NCBI GenBank assembly: GCA_903905735.1
Contig: CAIVHU010000127.1
Location: forward strand, 1-47,049
Source: an uncultured beta proteobacterium
GTDB taxonomy: Bacteria; Pseudomonadota; Gammaproteobacteria; Burkholderiales; Burkholderiaceae_C
Length of the DNA: 47,049 nt
Direction of reading: 5' to 3'
Shown here: positions 35,860-47,049 of the stretch, in pieces
Position numbering within the stretch: the first letter of the stretch is position 1
How the letters are laid out: each line of letters opens with the position of its first letter
The notes under the pieces: generated by a model
Told to the model about the DNA's origin: nothing
The model's database searches: none
The model's input: the letters and a program-made list of their open reading frames with translations, nothing else
Position numbers and translations under genes: made by a program

Positions 35860-38460
35860 ATGACCAACCACATCGAACTGCGCGCCCGTTACCGCGCTGA
35901 CAAAGCCGAACTGCTGACCTCGCTGGCCACCAGCGGGGCATCCACGCGTGGGGTCAACGCTGCGCTGACCAATCTGTCGAATCTGGCCGATACCAACCTG
36001 ATGATCCTTTGGCAGCAGGCCGGCATGACCCCGGACCTGGCCTTGCTGGCGGTGGGCGGGTTTGGCCGAAGCGAACTTTTTCCGCACTCGGACGTGGATG
36101 TGCTGGTGCTACTGCCCGAAAACTGCTCGCCCGAATCCGATGCCACGCTCAAGGCACGTCTTGAAACCTTCATTGGCAGTTGCTGGGACGCGGGGCTGGA
36201 GATTGGCTCGAGCGTTCGCTCGGTGAGCGACTGCCTGGCTGAAGCCGCCAAAGACGTGACCGTGCAAACAGCGCTGCTGGAGTCGCGCCTGATCACCGGC
36301 AGCACAGAGCTGTTCGCCCAATTTCAGACCGCCTATTTCGAGGCCTTGGACGCTCACGACTTCTTTGTCGCCAAAACGCTGGAGATGGATCAGCGCCACA
36401 GCAAGTTTGAGGACACGCCTTACGCGCTGGAGCCCAACTGCAAGGAATCCCCCGGCGGCCTGCGCGACCTGCAGGCCATCTTGTGGGTGGCCAAAGCGGC
36501 CGGCTTTGGGAGCAACTGGAGCGCCTTGGCCAAGGCCGGGCTGGCCACAGCGTTCGAGGTCAGGCAAATCAAGCGCAACGAAGCGCTGCTGCGGCTGATT
36601 CGTGCACGGCTGCACCTTTTGTCGGGCCGGCGCGAAGACCGACTGGTGTTTGACCTGCAAACCAGTGTGGCGCATTCCTTTGGTTACAAGGCACCCGAGG
36701 TCCACGTCGACCAGCGCGCCTTTGTGCGCCCCAGCGAAAAGCTGATGCGCCACTACTACTGGGCCGCCAAGGCGGTGACCCAGCTGACCCAGATTCTGCT
36801 GCTCAATATTGAAGAGCGCTTCGACCCGCTGACCCACACGCTACGCCCCTTGAAGCCGCTAAACGAGGACTTTCTGGACAAGGCCGGCATGATCGAAGTG
36901 GTCAGCGACGACCTGTACCGTCGCAAGCCGCAAACTATTCTGCAGACCTTTCTGGTCTACCAGTCGCATTTTGGGCTCAAAGGTCTTTCGGCACGCACGC
37001 TGCGGGCGCTGTACAACGCCCGCGATCTGATGGGCACCGTCTTCCGCCACGATCCGGTGAACCGGGACACTTTCCGCCAGATCATGATGCATCCCGGTGG
37101 CTTGACACACGCGCTGCGGCTGATGAACCAGACCTCGGTGCTGGGGCGCTATCTGTGGGTGTTTCGCGGCATCGTCGGGCAGATGCAGCACGACCTGTTT
37201 CACGTTTACACGGTTGACCAGCACATCCTGATGGTGGTGCGCAACGTGCGACGCTTCTTCATCGTCGAACACGCCCACGAGTACCCCTTTTGCTCGCAAC
37301 TGGCCAGCGGCTGGGACAAGCCCTGGATCTTGCTCGTGGCGGCGCTGTTCCATGACATCGCCAAAGGTCGTGGCGGCGATCACTCCAAGCTCGGTGCGCT
37401 GGAGGTGCGGCGCTTTTGCAAGTTGCACGACATCGGAGGCGAAGATGCCGAACTGATCGAGTTTCTGGTGCGCGAACACCTCACCATGAGCCGCATCGCG
37501 CAAAAGTCCGACCTTGGCGACCCCGATGTGATCGCGAACTTTGCCAAATACGTGGGCAGCGAGCGCGCGTTGACTGCGCTCTACCTCTTCACTGTGGCCG
37601 ATATCCGCGGCACCAGCCCCAAGGTCTGGAACGCCTGGAAAGGCAAGCTGCTCGAAGACCTGTATCGCGCCACCTCGCGCGTGCTGGGCGGCCACGCGCC
37701 CGACCTGCACGCCGAAGTGCAGGAGCGCCAGCGCGATGCCCTGATCGAGCTGGCCCTGTTGGCGCAGCCTTTCGAGTCACACAAGGCGCTGTGGGCGACG
37801 CTGGATGTGGGCTATTTCATGCGTCATGACGCGGTGGAGATCGCCTGGCACGCACGCATGCTGTCGCGCCGTCTGGGCGGCAAGGCGCCGATTGTTCGCG
37901 CCCGACCCTCGCCCGTGGGCGAAGGCCTGCAGGTGATGGTGTACACACCCGACCAACAAGACCTGTTTGCGCGCATCTGCGGCTTTTTTGACCAGAGCGC
38001 TTTCAGCATTCAGGATGCACGCATCCACACCACGCAAAACGGCTACGCGCTGGACACTTTTCAGGTGGTGGCCTCGCACATGCCCGATCACTACCGAGAA
38101 CTGGTCAACATGATCGAGTCAGAACTCAGCCAGATCATCAACACGGCGGCACCGCTGCCCGCGCCCAGCCGCGGCCGGGTATCGCGCCGCGTCAAGAGCT
38201 TTCCGATCACACCACGTGTCAGCCTCAAACCGGACGAAAAAGCACAACGCTGGCTGCTCAATATTTCGTGCAGCGACCGTGCCGGGCTGCTGTATTCGGT
38301 GGCACTGGTGCTGGCGCGGCACAAGGTCGATCTGAATCTGGCCAAGATCAACACCTTGGGCGAGCGGGTGGAAGACACCTTCTTGATTCAGGGTGCAGAG
38401 TTGCAGCACAACCGCGCCCAGATTGAAATCGAGACCGAGCTGCTCGACGCACTGGCCTGA
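35860..38460 (+). CDS. glnD: Bifunctional uridylyltransferase/uridylyl-removing enzyme GlnD
   Basis: Nitrogen sensor that uridylylates PII at low glutamine and deuridylylates it at high glutamine. Nucleotidyltransferase motif: LLAVGGFGRSELFPHSDVDVL (G-S and DxD). The PII-UR linker is followed by the HD domain, with FHDIAKGRGGDHSKLG, and by two C-terminal ACT domains (VYTPDQQDLFARICGFF and NISCSDRAGLLYSVALVL). About 866 residues. ATG 35860 is chosen; a TTG seven codons upstream is less likely. Confidence 0.95.
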   Translation: MTNHIELRARYRADKAELLTSLATSGASTRGVNAALTNLSNLADTNLMILWQQAGMTPDLALLAVGGFGRSELFPHSDVDVLVLLPENCSPESDATLKARLETFIGSCWDAGLEIGSSVRSVSDCLAEAAKDVTVQTALLESRLITGSTELFAQFQTAYFEALDAHDFFVAKTLEMDQRHSKFEDTPYALEPNCKESPGGLRDLQAILWVAKAAGFGSNWSALAKAGLATAFEVRQIKRNEALLRLIRARLHLLSGRREDRLVFDLQTSVAHSFGYKAPEVHVDQRAFVRPSEKLMRHYYWAAKAVTQLTQILLLNIEERFDPLTHTLRPLKPLNEDFLDKAGMIEVVSDDLYRRKPQTILQTFLVYQSHFGLKGLSARTLRALYNARDLMGTVFRHDPVNRDTFRQIMMHPGGLTHALRLMNQTSVLGRYLWVFRGIVGQMQHDLFHVYTVDQHILMVVRNVRRFFIVEHAHEYPFCSQLASGWDKPWILLVAALFHDIAKGRGGDHSKLGALEVRRFCKLHDIGGEDAELIEFLVREHLTMSRIAQKSDLGDPDVIANFAKYVGSERALTALYLFTVADIRGTSPKVWNAWKGKLLEDLYRATSRVLGGHAPDLHAEVQERQRDALIELALLAQPFESHKALWATLDVGYFMRHDAVEIAWHARMLSRRLGGKAPIVRARPSPVGEGLQVMVYTPDQQDLFARICGFFDQSAFSIQDARIHTTQNGYALDTFQVVASHMPDHYRELVNMIESELSQIINTAAPLPAPSRGRVSRRVKSFPITPRVSLKPDEKAQRWLLNISCSDRAGLLYSVALVLARHKVDLNLAKINTLGERVEDTFLIQGAELQHNRAQIEIETELLDALA

Positions 38461-38469
38461 TTTTTATAA

Positions 38470-38516
38470 GCAATATTTGCCTCTGGCCCTTATGATCAAA
38501 GGGCTGGTAGCTATTT
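38470..38516 (-). repeat. 41-bp dispersed element between glnD and the cytochrome b561 gene
   Basis: Minus strand: left arm TAGCTACCAGCCCTT, 7 nt, right arm AAGGGCCAGAGGCA, then AATAT. GCCCTT and AAGGGC pair perfectly. It fills the gap between convergent genes, and its outer edge supplies part of the cytochrome gene's TAA stop. A T-rich tract follows towards glnD, so it may work as a terminator. Confidence 0.8.
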
Positions 38517-39090
38517 AATGTGTAGCGATATCAGGAAGCATCGACGATGCCCAGCGCGGTAGCATCGACACCAATACACCGTCTTTGAGAAACAGATGGT
38601 GGTAAATCGCGGCCACGGCATGCAAGCCAGCCCCCCACAAAATCAGGTCACCCAGCCAGCCATGGATCTCTGCAATCGTGTTGCCCAGGTCGTGCGACAT
38701 GGCGAGCTTCGGTGCAATCTCGATACCCGCCAGCAGCGTCAAAGGATGCCCCTGCAGCCAGGCACCAACGATGGCACTGACCGGCACTGCCAGCAGCAAC
38801 AGGTACAAACCGCCATGCGCGGCCTTGGACATCAGGTGCATCCATGGCGGCATCTCCACGGGTGCCGGCTGCTTGTCCATCACGCGCCACAACACGCGCA
38901 GGAAGGTCAGCGCAAAAACGAGCAGCCCAAGGGTCTCGTGCATTTGCCGCTCAAAATCGCGGGCGGGCAGATACACCCGCAATTCGGACCCACCCGGGCC
39001 CAAAATGAACGCGGCCAGCACCAGCACAGCGGTGAGCCAGTGAAAGATTTGTGTGACGGAGCCGTATCGGGAAGAAGTTGAAGTTTTCAT
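38515..39090 (-). CDS. Cytochrome b561-family protein
   Basis: Inner-membrane di-heme electron carrier (CybB type). Four hydrophobic helices with histidines at their ends: FHWLTAVLVLAAFILG, RQMHETLGLLVFALTFLRVL, AHGGLYLLLLAVPVSAIVGA and IHGWLGDLILWGAGLHAVAA with YHHLF. 191 residues, normal. Redox partner unknown; no neighbouring oxidase. Confidence 0.92.
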   Translation of the reverse strand: MKTSTSSRYGSVTQIFHWLTAVLVLAAFILGPGGSELRVYLPARDFERQMHETLGLLVFALTFLRVLWRVMDKQPAPVEMPPWMHLMSKAAHGGLYLLLLAVPVSAIVGAWLQGHPLTLLAGIEIAPKLAMSHDLGNTIAEIHGWLGDLILWGAGLHAVAAIYHHLFLKDGVLVSMLPRWASSMLPDIATH

Positions 39091-39197
39091 GATAATGACA
39101 TTAGGGAATACCCTGAAGCATAAACGACCCGGCTTATCGCTTTCTTAACACGCAACAGGTCGTATCCAACCGGGCATGAAGGTCACCGCGGTTTGGG

Positions 39198-41956
<2,759 letters not shown>

Positions 41957-43003
41957 TCAGGAAAACAGCCGCCGCGCCAGCACCGAGCCCGCACTGAGCT
42001 CACGCTGGTCCAGCGTGTTGTAGAGTTGCTCCAGCTCGCCAGCAATCACCGCCAACGCCTCGGGAGGCAACGGCACACCCGCATCGTCGGTGACGATGCC
42101 GTCCATCTCTTTGGCCAGCGCCTGCGCGGCCTCGCACATGCGGGTAAAAGCCTGCTCAGCGCGCTCCACCTGCGGCACGTCCAGCGCCAGATTGAGCTCA
42201 CGCAACGCCGATTGCGACAGGTCGTCTGCCAGCGCGGCCTGGGTGTCAAAGGCCAGGCTCAGCACCGGCACTGGGCCGGTTGCACCCGGCAGCACCATGC
42301 GTCCTGCTATCGAACCGGGTACAAAGCCCAGCCGGGCAGCCATTTGCTGCACATAGCTGGGGCTCCAGGCCGAGCGACGGGCGCGCAGCACAAAACCGAT
42401 CTGCGCGTCGTGGTCGCTGGCAAACTGGTCCAGCTCACGCGCGCGCGCCACTTCACGGCGCATGTCGGGGAAGTCGGGCGTGCCATTCATGACATCGCAA
42501 AAATTCTGCGCCTTCATGACAAATTCTGAAAATTCGATGTCGTTAAGTGCACCGGCGCGGTTGGCCAACTGCAGACCAGCCTGCAGCTGACTGTAGCGCT
42601 GGCCAGGCTGCGGCGATTCCCAGCGCTTGGTGTCAGTGTTCATGCCTTCCACGGCAAACGGCTTGCTGCCAACCCGGCGGGTCGGCGGCAAAGCCGCCAG
42701 CACCGCGTCACCGGATATCGGTGCTTCCAGCGCTATCGGGGCAATCACGTCGATCAACGCGTCCAGACCCGGCTTTTTCTCAGGCACGGGAATGGAAAAC
42801 CCGGGGTCGTCTTCCGATGCGCCGTCCAGCGCTTCGAGATCCAGCGTGGGCTCGCTGCCAAATGGCTCTGATGTACCAGCGGGCATGGCTTGAGGCTGGC
42901 GTGGCCGGTTTTTGCCAGCCAGCCACAGGTAATACGCCAGCATGCCCAGCAGCACCACGCCGCCCAAAGCGCCCAAACCCAGTTGTAACTGGCTCATCGT
43001 CAT
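41957..43003 (-). CDS. zipA: Cell division protein ZipA
   Basis: Anchors FtsZ at the membrane. A short N-terminal segment and one transmembrane helix (LQLGLGALGGVVLLGMLAYY then LWLAGK) precede a proline-rich, acidic linker (about 30-130) and the C-terminal FtsZ-binding domain (QLQAGLQLANRAGALNDIEF, MAARLGFVPGSIAGRMVLPG). 348 residues. The ATG overlaps the smc stop by 4 nt, but AGGGGG is better spaced for the ATG two codons later (42997). The position downstream of smc supports the assignment. Confidence 0.92.
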   Translation of the reverse strand: MTMSQLQLGLGALGGVVLLGMLAYYLWLAGKNRPRQPQAMPAGTSEPFGSEPTLDLEALDGASEDDPGFSIPVPEKKPGLDALIDVIAPIALEAPISGDAVLAALPPTRRVGSKPFAVEGMNTDTKRWESPQPGQRYSQLQAGLQLANRAGALNDIEFSEFVMKAQNFCDVMNGTPDFPDMRREVARARELDQFASDHDAQIGFVLRARRSAWSPSYVQQMAARLGFVPGSIAGRMVLPGATGPVPVLSLAFDTQAALADDLSQSALRELNLALDVPQVERAEQAFTRMCEAAQALAKEMDGIVTDDAGVPLPPEALAVIAGELEQLYNTLDQRELSAGSVLARRLFS

Positions 43004-46000
43004 TCCCCCTGATCGGCCATATTCAAGGCCATATCCATGTCCACCGCCACGATGCGCGAGACGCCTTGCTCTTGCATGGTGACACCTATGAGTTGCTGCG
43101 CCATTTCCATGGCGATCTTGTTGTGGCTGATGAACAGGAACTGTGTCTCTTTGCTCATGCTGCTGACCAGCCTGGAATAACGCTCGGTATTGGCATCGTC
43201 CAGCGGCGCATCCACCTCATCGAGCAGGCAAAACGGTGCCGGGTTGAGCTGGAAGATGGCAAACACCAGTGCAATCGCCGTCAGCGCCTTTTCGCCACCC
43301 GAGAGCAGCGCAATGCTCTGGTTTTTCTTGCCCGGCGGCTGGGCAATGACCTGCACGCCCGAGTCCAGAATTTCGTCGCCGGTGATGACCAGGCGCGCAT
43401 TGCCGCCGCCAAACAGCTCGGGGAACATCTTGCCAAAGTGCTCGTTGACGGTGTTGAAGGTGCCCGAGAGCAGTTCGCGGGTTTCGCCGTCGATCTTCTT
43501 GATAGCGTCTTCCAGGGTAGCCATGGCTTCGTTCAGGTCAGCGCTTTGGGCATCGAGAAACTGCTTGCGTTCACGCGCGACGGCCAACTCATCAAGCGCC
43601 GCCAGGTTCACCGCACCCAGGGCGGCAATCTCGCGGTTGAGCCGGTCAATCTCGGGCTGCAGGCCGGGCAGGCGAACCGGACCGTCGGCGACCGACGCGG
43701 CCAGCGCCACCAGGTCGGTCTGCGCGTCTGCCAGCAACTGGGTGTATTGCTCAAAGCCGAGCCGAGCCGCCTGTTCCTTGAGCTGGAATTCGGTGATGCG
43801 CGCACGCAAGGGGTCCAAAGCGCGCTCCAGTTGCAGGCGGCGCTCGTCGCTGGCACGCAATTTGGCGGTCAAATCGTCGTACTGGCTGCGCTGCGCACCC
43901 AGGTGTTTTTCACGCTCGAGCTTCACCGCCAGCGCCTGCTGCAGGCCACCCTGCGCGGCGGCGTCGTTCTGGCGCAGCAATTCCTCATGGGCTCTTTGGG
44001 CCTCAGCCCTTACGGAGTATTCCTGTTGCACTGCTGTTTCGATAGCACGAGACAACTCTGCACGGCGCGCACCCAGGCTACGCATGGTAAAGGTGGCTTC
44101 CTGCATTTGGCGCTCAAGACTGCGCTGCTGTTCGCGGCATTCGCTGAGCTTGCGCTCGGCGCTGATGACACCGTCGTCGAGCTGGGAGTGGCGCTCCTGC
44201 GTGTCAGCCAGCTGCATATCAAGCTCTTCAAACCGCGCTTCCGCGGTGACACGGCGCTCCTGCAGGTCATCCAGTTGGGCCTCCACCTCTGCCAGATCCT
44301 GGGCAATCTGCGTGCCGCGCTGGCGCGCCTGCTCCGCCACCTGCGTCAGGCGCAAGGTTTCCACCTGCAAGGCATGGGCACTGGCCTGCGCTTCGGTGGC
44401 TTCGCGGCGCACCGTGACCAGCCGCTGCGACATATCCGCATAGGCGGCTTCGGCCCGCACCAAGGTGGCGCGTGACTCATCGGTGATCAGCACCTGGGCA
44501 CGCAACTGTTTGACGAGGTTTTCAATCTCCTGCGCGCGTGCCAGCAGGCCGGCCTGCTCGGAATCCGGTGCGTAAAAACTCACACTGTGGTGGCCAACCA
44601 CATGGCCAGCCTGCACAAAAATTAGTTCGCCCGGCTGCAACCGGGCCCGACTGGCCAGTGCGTCTTCCAGGCTGGCGGCGGTATAGCAGCCTTGCAGCCA
44701 GTCGTCGAGCACGGCTTTCTGGCTGGCATCGTGCAGGCGCAGCAAATCCGCCAGACGTGGCAAATCAGAGGCGCTGCCCGACGTTCCGGCCTGCGGCGGG
44801 CTGTAAAAGGCCAGCTTGGCCGGTGGCGCATCCTGTGCAAAGGCGCGCACCATCTCGAGGTGGCTGACTTCCAGCGCACCCAGGCGCTCGCGCAGCGCGC
44901 CTTCCAGCGCGTTTTCCCAGCCAGGCTCAATGTGAAGGCGGCTCCACAGTCCTTGCAAATGGTCCAACCCGTGTTTTTGCAGCCAGGGCTGCAGCTTGCC
45001 GTCAGTCTTGAGACGCTCCTGCAGAGCTTTGAGCGCTTCCAGCCGGGCGGACAGGTCGGCCAGGCGGGCCGATTCGGCGTTCACTCCCTGCTGCTGCGCA
45101 CGGCGTTTGTCGTCAAGCTCCGGCGCGCTGTTTTGCAGCTCGGTCAGGCGCGCTTGGGCTTCTTCGGCCGTCTCCTGGGCTTGCTGGAGCTGATGTTGCT
45201 GGCTGGCCAAGCGTGATTCATCAGGGGCAGCCAGCGCGTGGCGGTCTTGCTGCAGGCGTTGGCGACGGGTACCTAACTGGCGCGATTGCTCTTCAATACC
45301 GCGCTGTTCGGCGGCCAGTACGCCGATCTGTTGCTGCACCTGCGCCACGCTGGCGCGCTGCTCATTGGCAGCGCGTTGCGCGACGCGCAGGGCCTCTTCA
45401 AGTTCGGGCAATTGCTGGGCCTGATCTTCCACCTGAGCGGCGAGCAGTTCGCTCTTCTCTTCGCCCACCAGCTCCAGCTCGGACAGATTGTCGAGCTCGG
45501 TGTGGGCGTCGTCGCTGCGCGTGGCCCACTGGGTCGCCTGCTCTTGCAGGGTGATCAGGCGCTGCTCGACCCGCTGACGGCCTTCAACCACAAAGCGGAT
45601 TTCGGCTTCCAGGCGGCCGACTTCGGTGCTGGCTTCGTACAACTTGCCTTGCGCATGGTTCACCTGGTCACCGGCGGCGTAGTGGGCCTGGCGCACGGAT
45701 TCCAACTCGGCCTCGATGTGGCGCAGGTCAGCCACGCGGGATTCGAGCGCGTTGACGGCTTCCAGCGCCTCCATCTTGACGCGGGTTTGATCCACTTCAG
45801 ACTCGGCGCGCTTCAAAAACCAGAGCTGGTGCTGCTTGAGCGACGAGGCGTTCGAGAGGGTGTTGTACTTTTGCGCCACCTCAGCCTGCTTTTCAAGCCT
45901 TTCCAGGTTGGCGTTGAGTTCGCGCAGAATGTCTTCGACGCGGGTCAGGTTTTCGCGGGTGTCGGACAGGCGGTTTTCGGTTTCGCGGCGGCGTTCCTTG

Positions 46001-46518
46001 TATTTGGAGACACCGGCGGCTTCCTCCAAAAACAGGCGCAGCTCTTCCGGACGGCTCTCGATGATGCGGCTGATGGTGCCTTGGCCAATGATGGCGTAGG
46101 CGCGCGGTCCCAGGCCGGTGCCCAGAAACACGTCCTGCACGTCGCGTCGGCGCACAGCCTGGTTGTTGATGTAGTAGCTGCTGGTGCCGTCGCGGGTCAG
46201 CACGCGCTTGACGGCGATCTCGGCAAACTGGCTCCACTGGCCACCGGCGCGGTGGTCGTCGTTGTCAAAAACCAGCTCGACGCTGGCGCGGCTGGCGGGC
46301 TTGCGGGTGTTGGTGCCATTGAAAATCACGTCCTGCATGGACTCACCACGCAGCTCTGACGCTTTGGACTCGCCCAGAACCCAGCGCACCGCGTCCATGA
46401 TGTTGGATTTGCCGCAGCCGTTGGGGCCGACCACGCCAACCAACTGGCCGGGCAACAAAAAGTTGGTCGGCTCGGCAAACGACTTGAAGCCGGATAACTT
46501 GATGGAGTTGAGGCGCAC
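43000..46518 (-). CDS. smc: Chromosome segregation protein SMC
   Basis: Chromosome-condensing ATPase. Walker A is GPNGCGKSNIMDAVRWVLGE near residue 32; a long coiled coil runs to about residue 500, a hinge region (LQGLWSRLHIEPGWENALEG and following) sits near the middle, and a second coiled coil leads to the signature LLSGGEKALTAIALVFAIFQ and Walker B FCLLDEVDAPLDDANTERY. 1172 residues. The start is GTG. It begins 106 nt after a small lipoprotein gene and is followed by zipA. No ScpA/ScpB gene is in the window. Confidence 0.96.
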   Translation of the reverse strand: MRLNSIKLSGFKSFAEPTNFLLPGQLVGVVGPNGCGKSNIMDAVRWVLGESKASELRGESMQDVIFNGTNTRKPASRASVELVFDNDDHRAGGQWSQFAEIAVKRVLTRDGTSSYYINNQAVRRRDVQDVFLGTGLGPRAYAIIGQGTISRIIESRPEELRLFLEEAAGVSKYKERRRETENRLSDTRENLTRVEDILRELNANLERLEKQAEVAQKYNTLSNASSLKQHQLWFLKRAESEVDQTRVKMEALEAVNALESRVADLRHIEAELESVRQAHYAAGDQVNHAQGKLYEASTEVGRLEAEIRFVVEGRQRVEQRLITLQEQATQWATRSDDAHTELDNLSELELVGEEKSELLAAQVEDQAQQLPELEEALRVAQRAANEQRASVAQVQQQIGVLAAEQRGIEEQSRQLGTRRQRLQQDRHALAAPDESRLASQQHQLQQAQETAEEAQARLTELQNSAPELDDKRRAQQQGVNAESARLADLSARLEALKALQERLKTDGKLQPWLQKHGLDHLQGLWSRLHIEPGWENALEGALRERLGALEVSHLEMVRAFAQDAPPAKLAFYSPPQAGTSGSASDLPRLADLLRLHDASQKAVLDDWLQGCYTAASLEDALASRARLQPGELIFVQAGHVVGHHSVSFYAPDSEQAGLLARAQEIENLVKQLRAQVLITDESRATLVRAEAAYADMSQRLVTVRREATEAQASAHALQVETLRLTQVAEQARQRGTQIAQDLAEVEAQLDDLQERRVTAEARFEELDMQLADTQERHSQLDDGVISAERKLSECREQQRSLERQMQEATFTMRSLGARRAELSRAIETAVQQEYSVRAEAQRAHEELLRQNDAAAQGGLQQALAVKLEREKHLGAQRSQYDDLTAKLRASDERRLQLERALDPLRARITEFQLKEQAARLGFEQYTQLLADAQTDLVALAASVADGPVRLPGLQPEIDRLNREIAALGAVNLAALDELAVARERKQFLDAQSADLNEAMATLEDAIKKIDGETRELLSGTFNTVNEHFGKMFPELFGGGNARLVITGDEILDSGVQVIAQPPGKKNQSIALLSGGEKALTAIALVFAIFQLNPAPFCLLDEVDAPLDDANTERYSRLVSSMSKETQFLFISHNKIAMEMAQQLIGVTMQEQGVSRIVAVDMDMALNMADQGE

Positions 46519-46624
46519 GGGTGGGGAGATGTCTGGGCTGTAAACAAGGAGGGCATCAGCCTGTCACCGGCTGCCTTCCACGGCAGCGTCATGATAACTT
46601 GCCGACAAGCTCAGCCAAGGCCGC

Positions 46625-46843
46625 TCAACGTGGCGCTGTGCGTTCCTTCTCGTAAGTGTCGTAAGTTGTCTTGTTCAATTTCGACAGGCAGTCTTCGCGT
46701 GCGCCGGGCGGCAGTTTGTCGCAATTGTTTTGCGCGCTGATCTGCATGCCTTCGTACCAGGCGCGAGATGGCGATGCACAGCCGGACAGGCTCCACGCGA
46801 AACCCGAGACCAGCAAGACGGTGATCAAACGATGGGGGTTCAT
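46625..46843 (-). CDS. Small lipoprotein of unknown function
   Basis: 72 residues. The N-terminus NPHRLITVLLVSGFAWSLSG, then CAS, is a lipoprotein signal with lipobox LSGC. The mature part is about 50 residues with two cysteines (NNCDKLP and EDCLSKL) spaced to form a disulfide, ending in TYEKERTAPR. Proteins with this CDKLPPG and ARxDCL pattern occur widely in Comamonadaceae without known function (recalled). AGGAG precedes the ATG by 8 nt. Upstream of smc on the same strand. Confidence 0.82.
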   Translation of the reverse strand: MNPHRLITVLLVSGFAWSLSGCASPSRAWYEGMQISAQNNCDKLPPGAREDCLSKLNKTTYDTYEKERTAPR

Positions 46844-47049
46844 GGTGGGTTCACTCCTATTTGCTATGTTATAAGTAGCTACCTGCGCTTATAAATAAAG
46901 GGCTAGAGCTGCCCTTTACCCACAACTATTTTCATCCAGATCGTGCTGCGCCAAGCACGAATCCGGCGCACATCATTTGCAAACAAGCATAGCCCTGCCA
47001 CATCAGCTGATGACTAGGCGGGGGATCATTGGCTCGGCCAAGGTAGCCG
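46844..47049. other. Right-edge intergenic region
   Basis: 206 bases to the end of the window. It holds the ribosome binding site of the lipoprotein gene and a 41-bp element copy; beyond that no gene, tRNA or terminator is supported. A short open frame from 47010 has no ribosome binding site and runs off the window. Confidence 0.5.
46872..46917 (+). repeat. 41-bp dispersed element upstream of the small lipoprotein gene
   Basis: Left arm TAGCTACCTGCGCTT, 7 nt, right arm AAGGGCTAGAGCTG. GCGCTTAT and ATAAAGGGC can form a hairpin with one mismatch or bulge. It lies about 30 nt upstream of the lipoprotein start, within its likely promoter region. Confidence 0.8.

Noticed and set aside
43995..44045. 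Possible element copy in smc (AAGGGCTGAGGCC)
   Set aside because: The right arm is similar but has a deletion, and the 22 bases upstream do not contain a left arm at fixed spacing; it lies in normal coiled coil.
47010..47049. Possible start of a gene (MTRRGIIGSAKVA) at the right edge
   Set aside because: No ribosome binding site, only 13 codons visible, no family similarity.

Overview
The window is about 47 kb of GC-rich bacterial chromosome. Gene content, protein style and gene order (smc-zipA-ligA-def, map-glnD, msrB-yciB-bolA, RHH regulator-PHB depolymerase) point to a betaproteobacterium of order Burkholderiales, most likely family Comamonadaceae (Rhodoferax/Polaromonas/Acidovorax neighbourhood). 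This placement is inferred from family knowledge; no rRNA or other marker is present to prove it.

Layout. 1-5.1 kb is an accessory segment: a 3'-truncated MmeI-like fused endonuclease/methyltransferase riddled with palindromic repeats, a TacA/TacT toxin-antitoxin pair apparently in its operon, a PIN/RHH pair and a VapBC pair, closed by a tandem REP-like repeat. 5.1-14.6 kb is a minus-strand catabolic block: medium-chain acyl-CoA ligase, livHMGF-type ABC importer without a binding protein, a small secreted protein, a FadB-type hydratase/dehydrogenase and a thiolase, i.e. uptake, activation and beta-oxidation of an acid. 14.7-18.3 kb holds selO, the overlapping msrB-yciB-bolA set and a periplasmic parvulin. 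18.4-21.5 kb is a HlyD/ATPase/permease exporter. 21.5-28.5 kb holds a DUF1624 membrane protein, rlhA, a receiver-GGDEF protein, an EamA transporter, an RHH regulator with a PHB depolymerase-family esterase, and pssA. 28.6-30.7 kb is a second small accessory patch: GNAT, HigBA and an mrr gene broken by one in-frame amber codon. 30.7-46.9 kb is housekeeping: purL, map, glnD, cytochrome b561, def, ligA, zipA, smc and a small lipoprotein. No tRNA, rRNA, CRISPR array or complete insertion sequence was seen. No stretch longer than about 225 bases lacks a gene.

The most striking signal is a dispersed 41-bp element with rigid geometry: a 15-nt left arm near TAGCTGCTAGCGCTT, exactly 7 variable nt, a 14-nt right arm near AAGGGCTAGAGGCC, then about GATTT. 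I find ten copies, three between genes and seven inside coding sequence (methyltransferase, LivM, SelO, the DUF1624 protein, RlhA and twice PurL). The coding copies are read in several frames and on both strands without causing stops. In the one frame where the leading TAG would be a stop codon, both copies carry GAG. This resembles, by analogy only, the palindromic elements that invade Rickettsia genes. Separately, the methyltransferase carries two further palindrome families that appear to encode an extra stretch of about 115 residues between its SAM motif and its NPPF motif.
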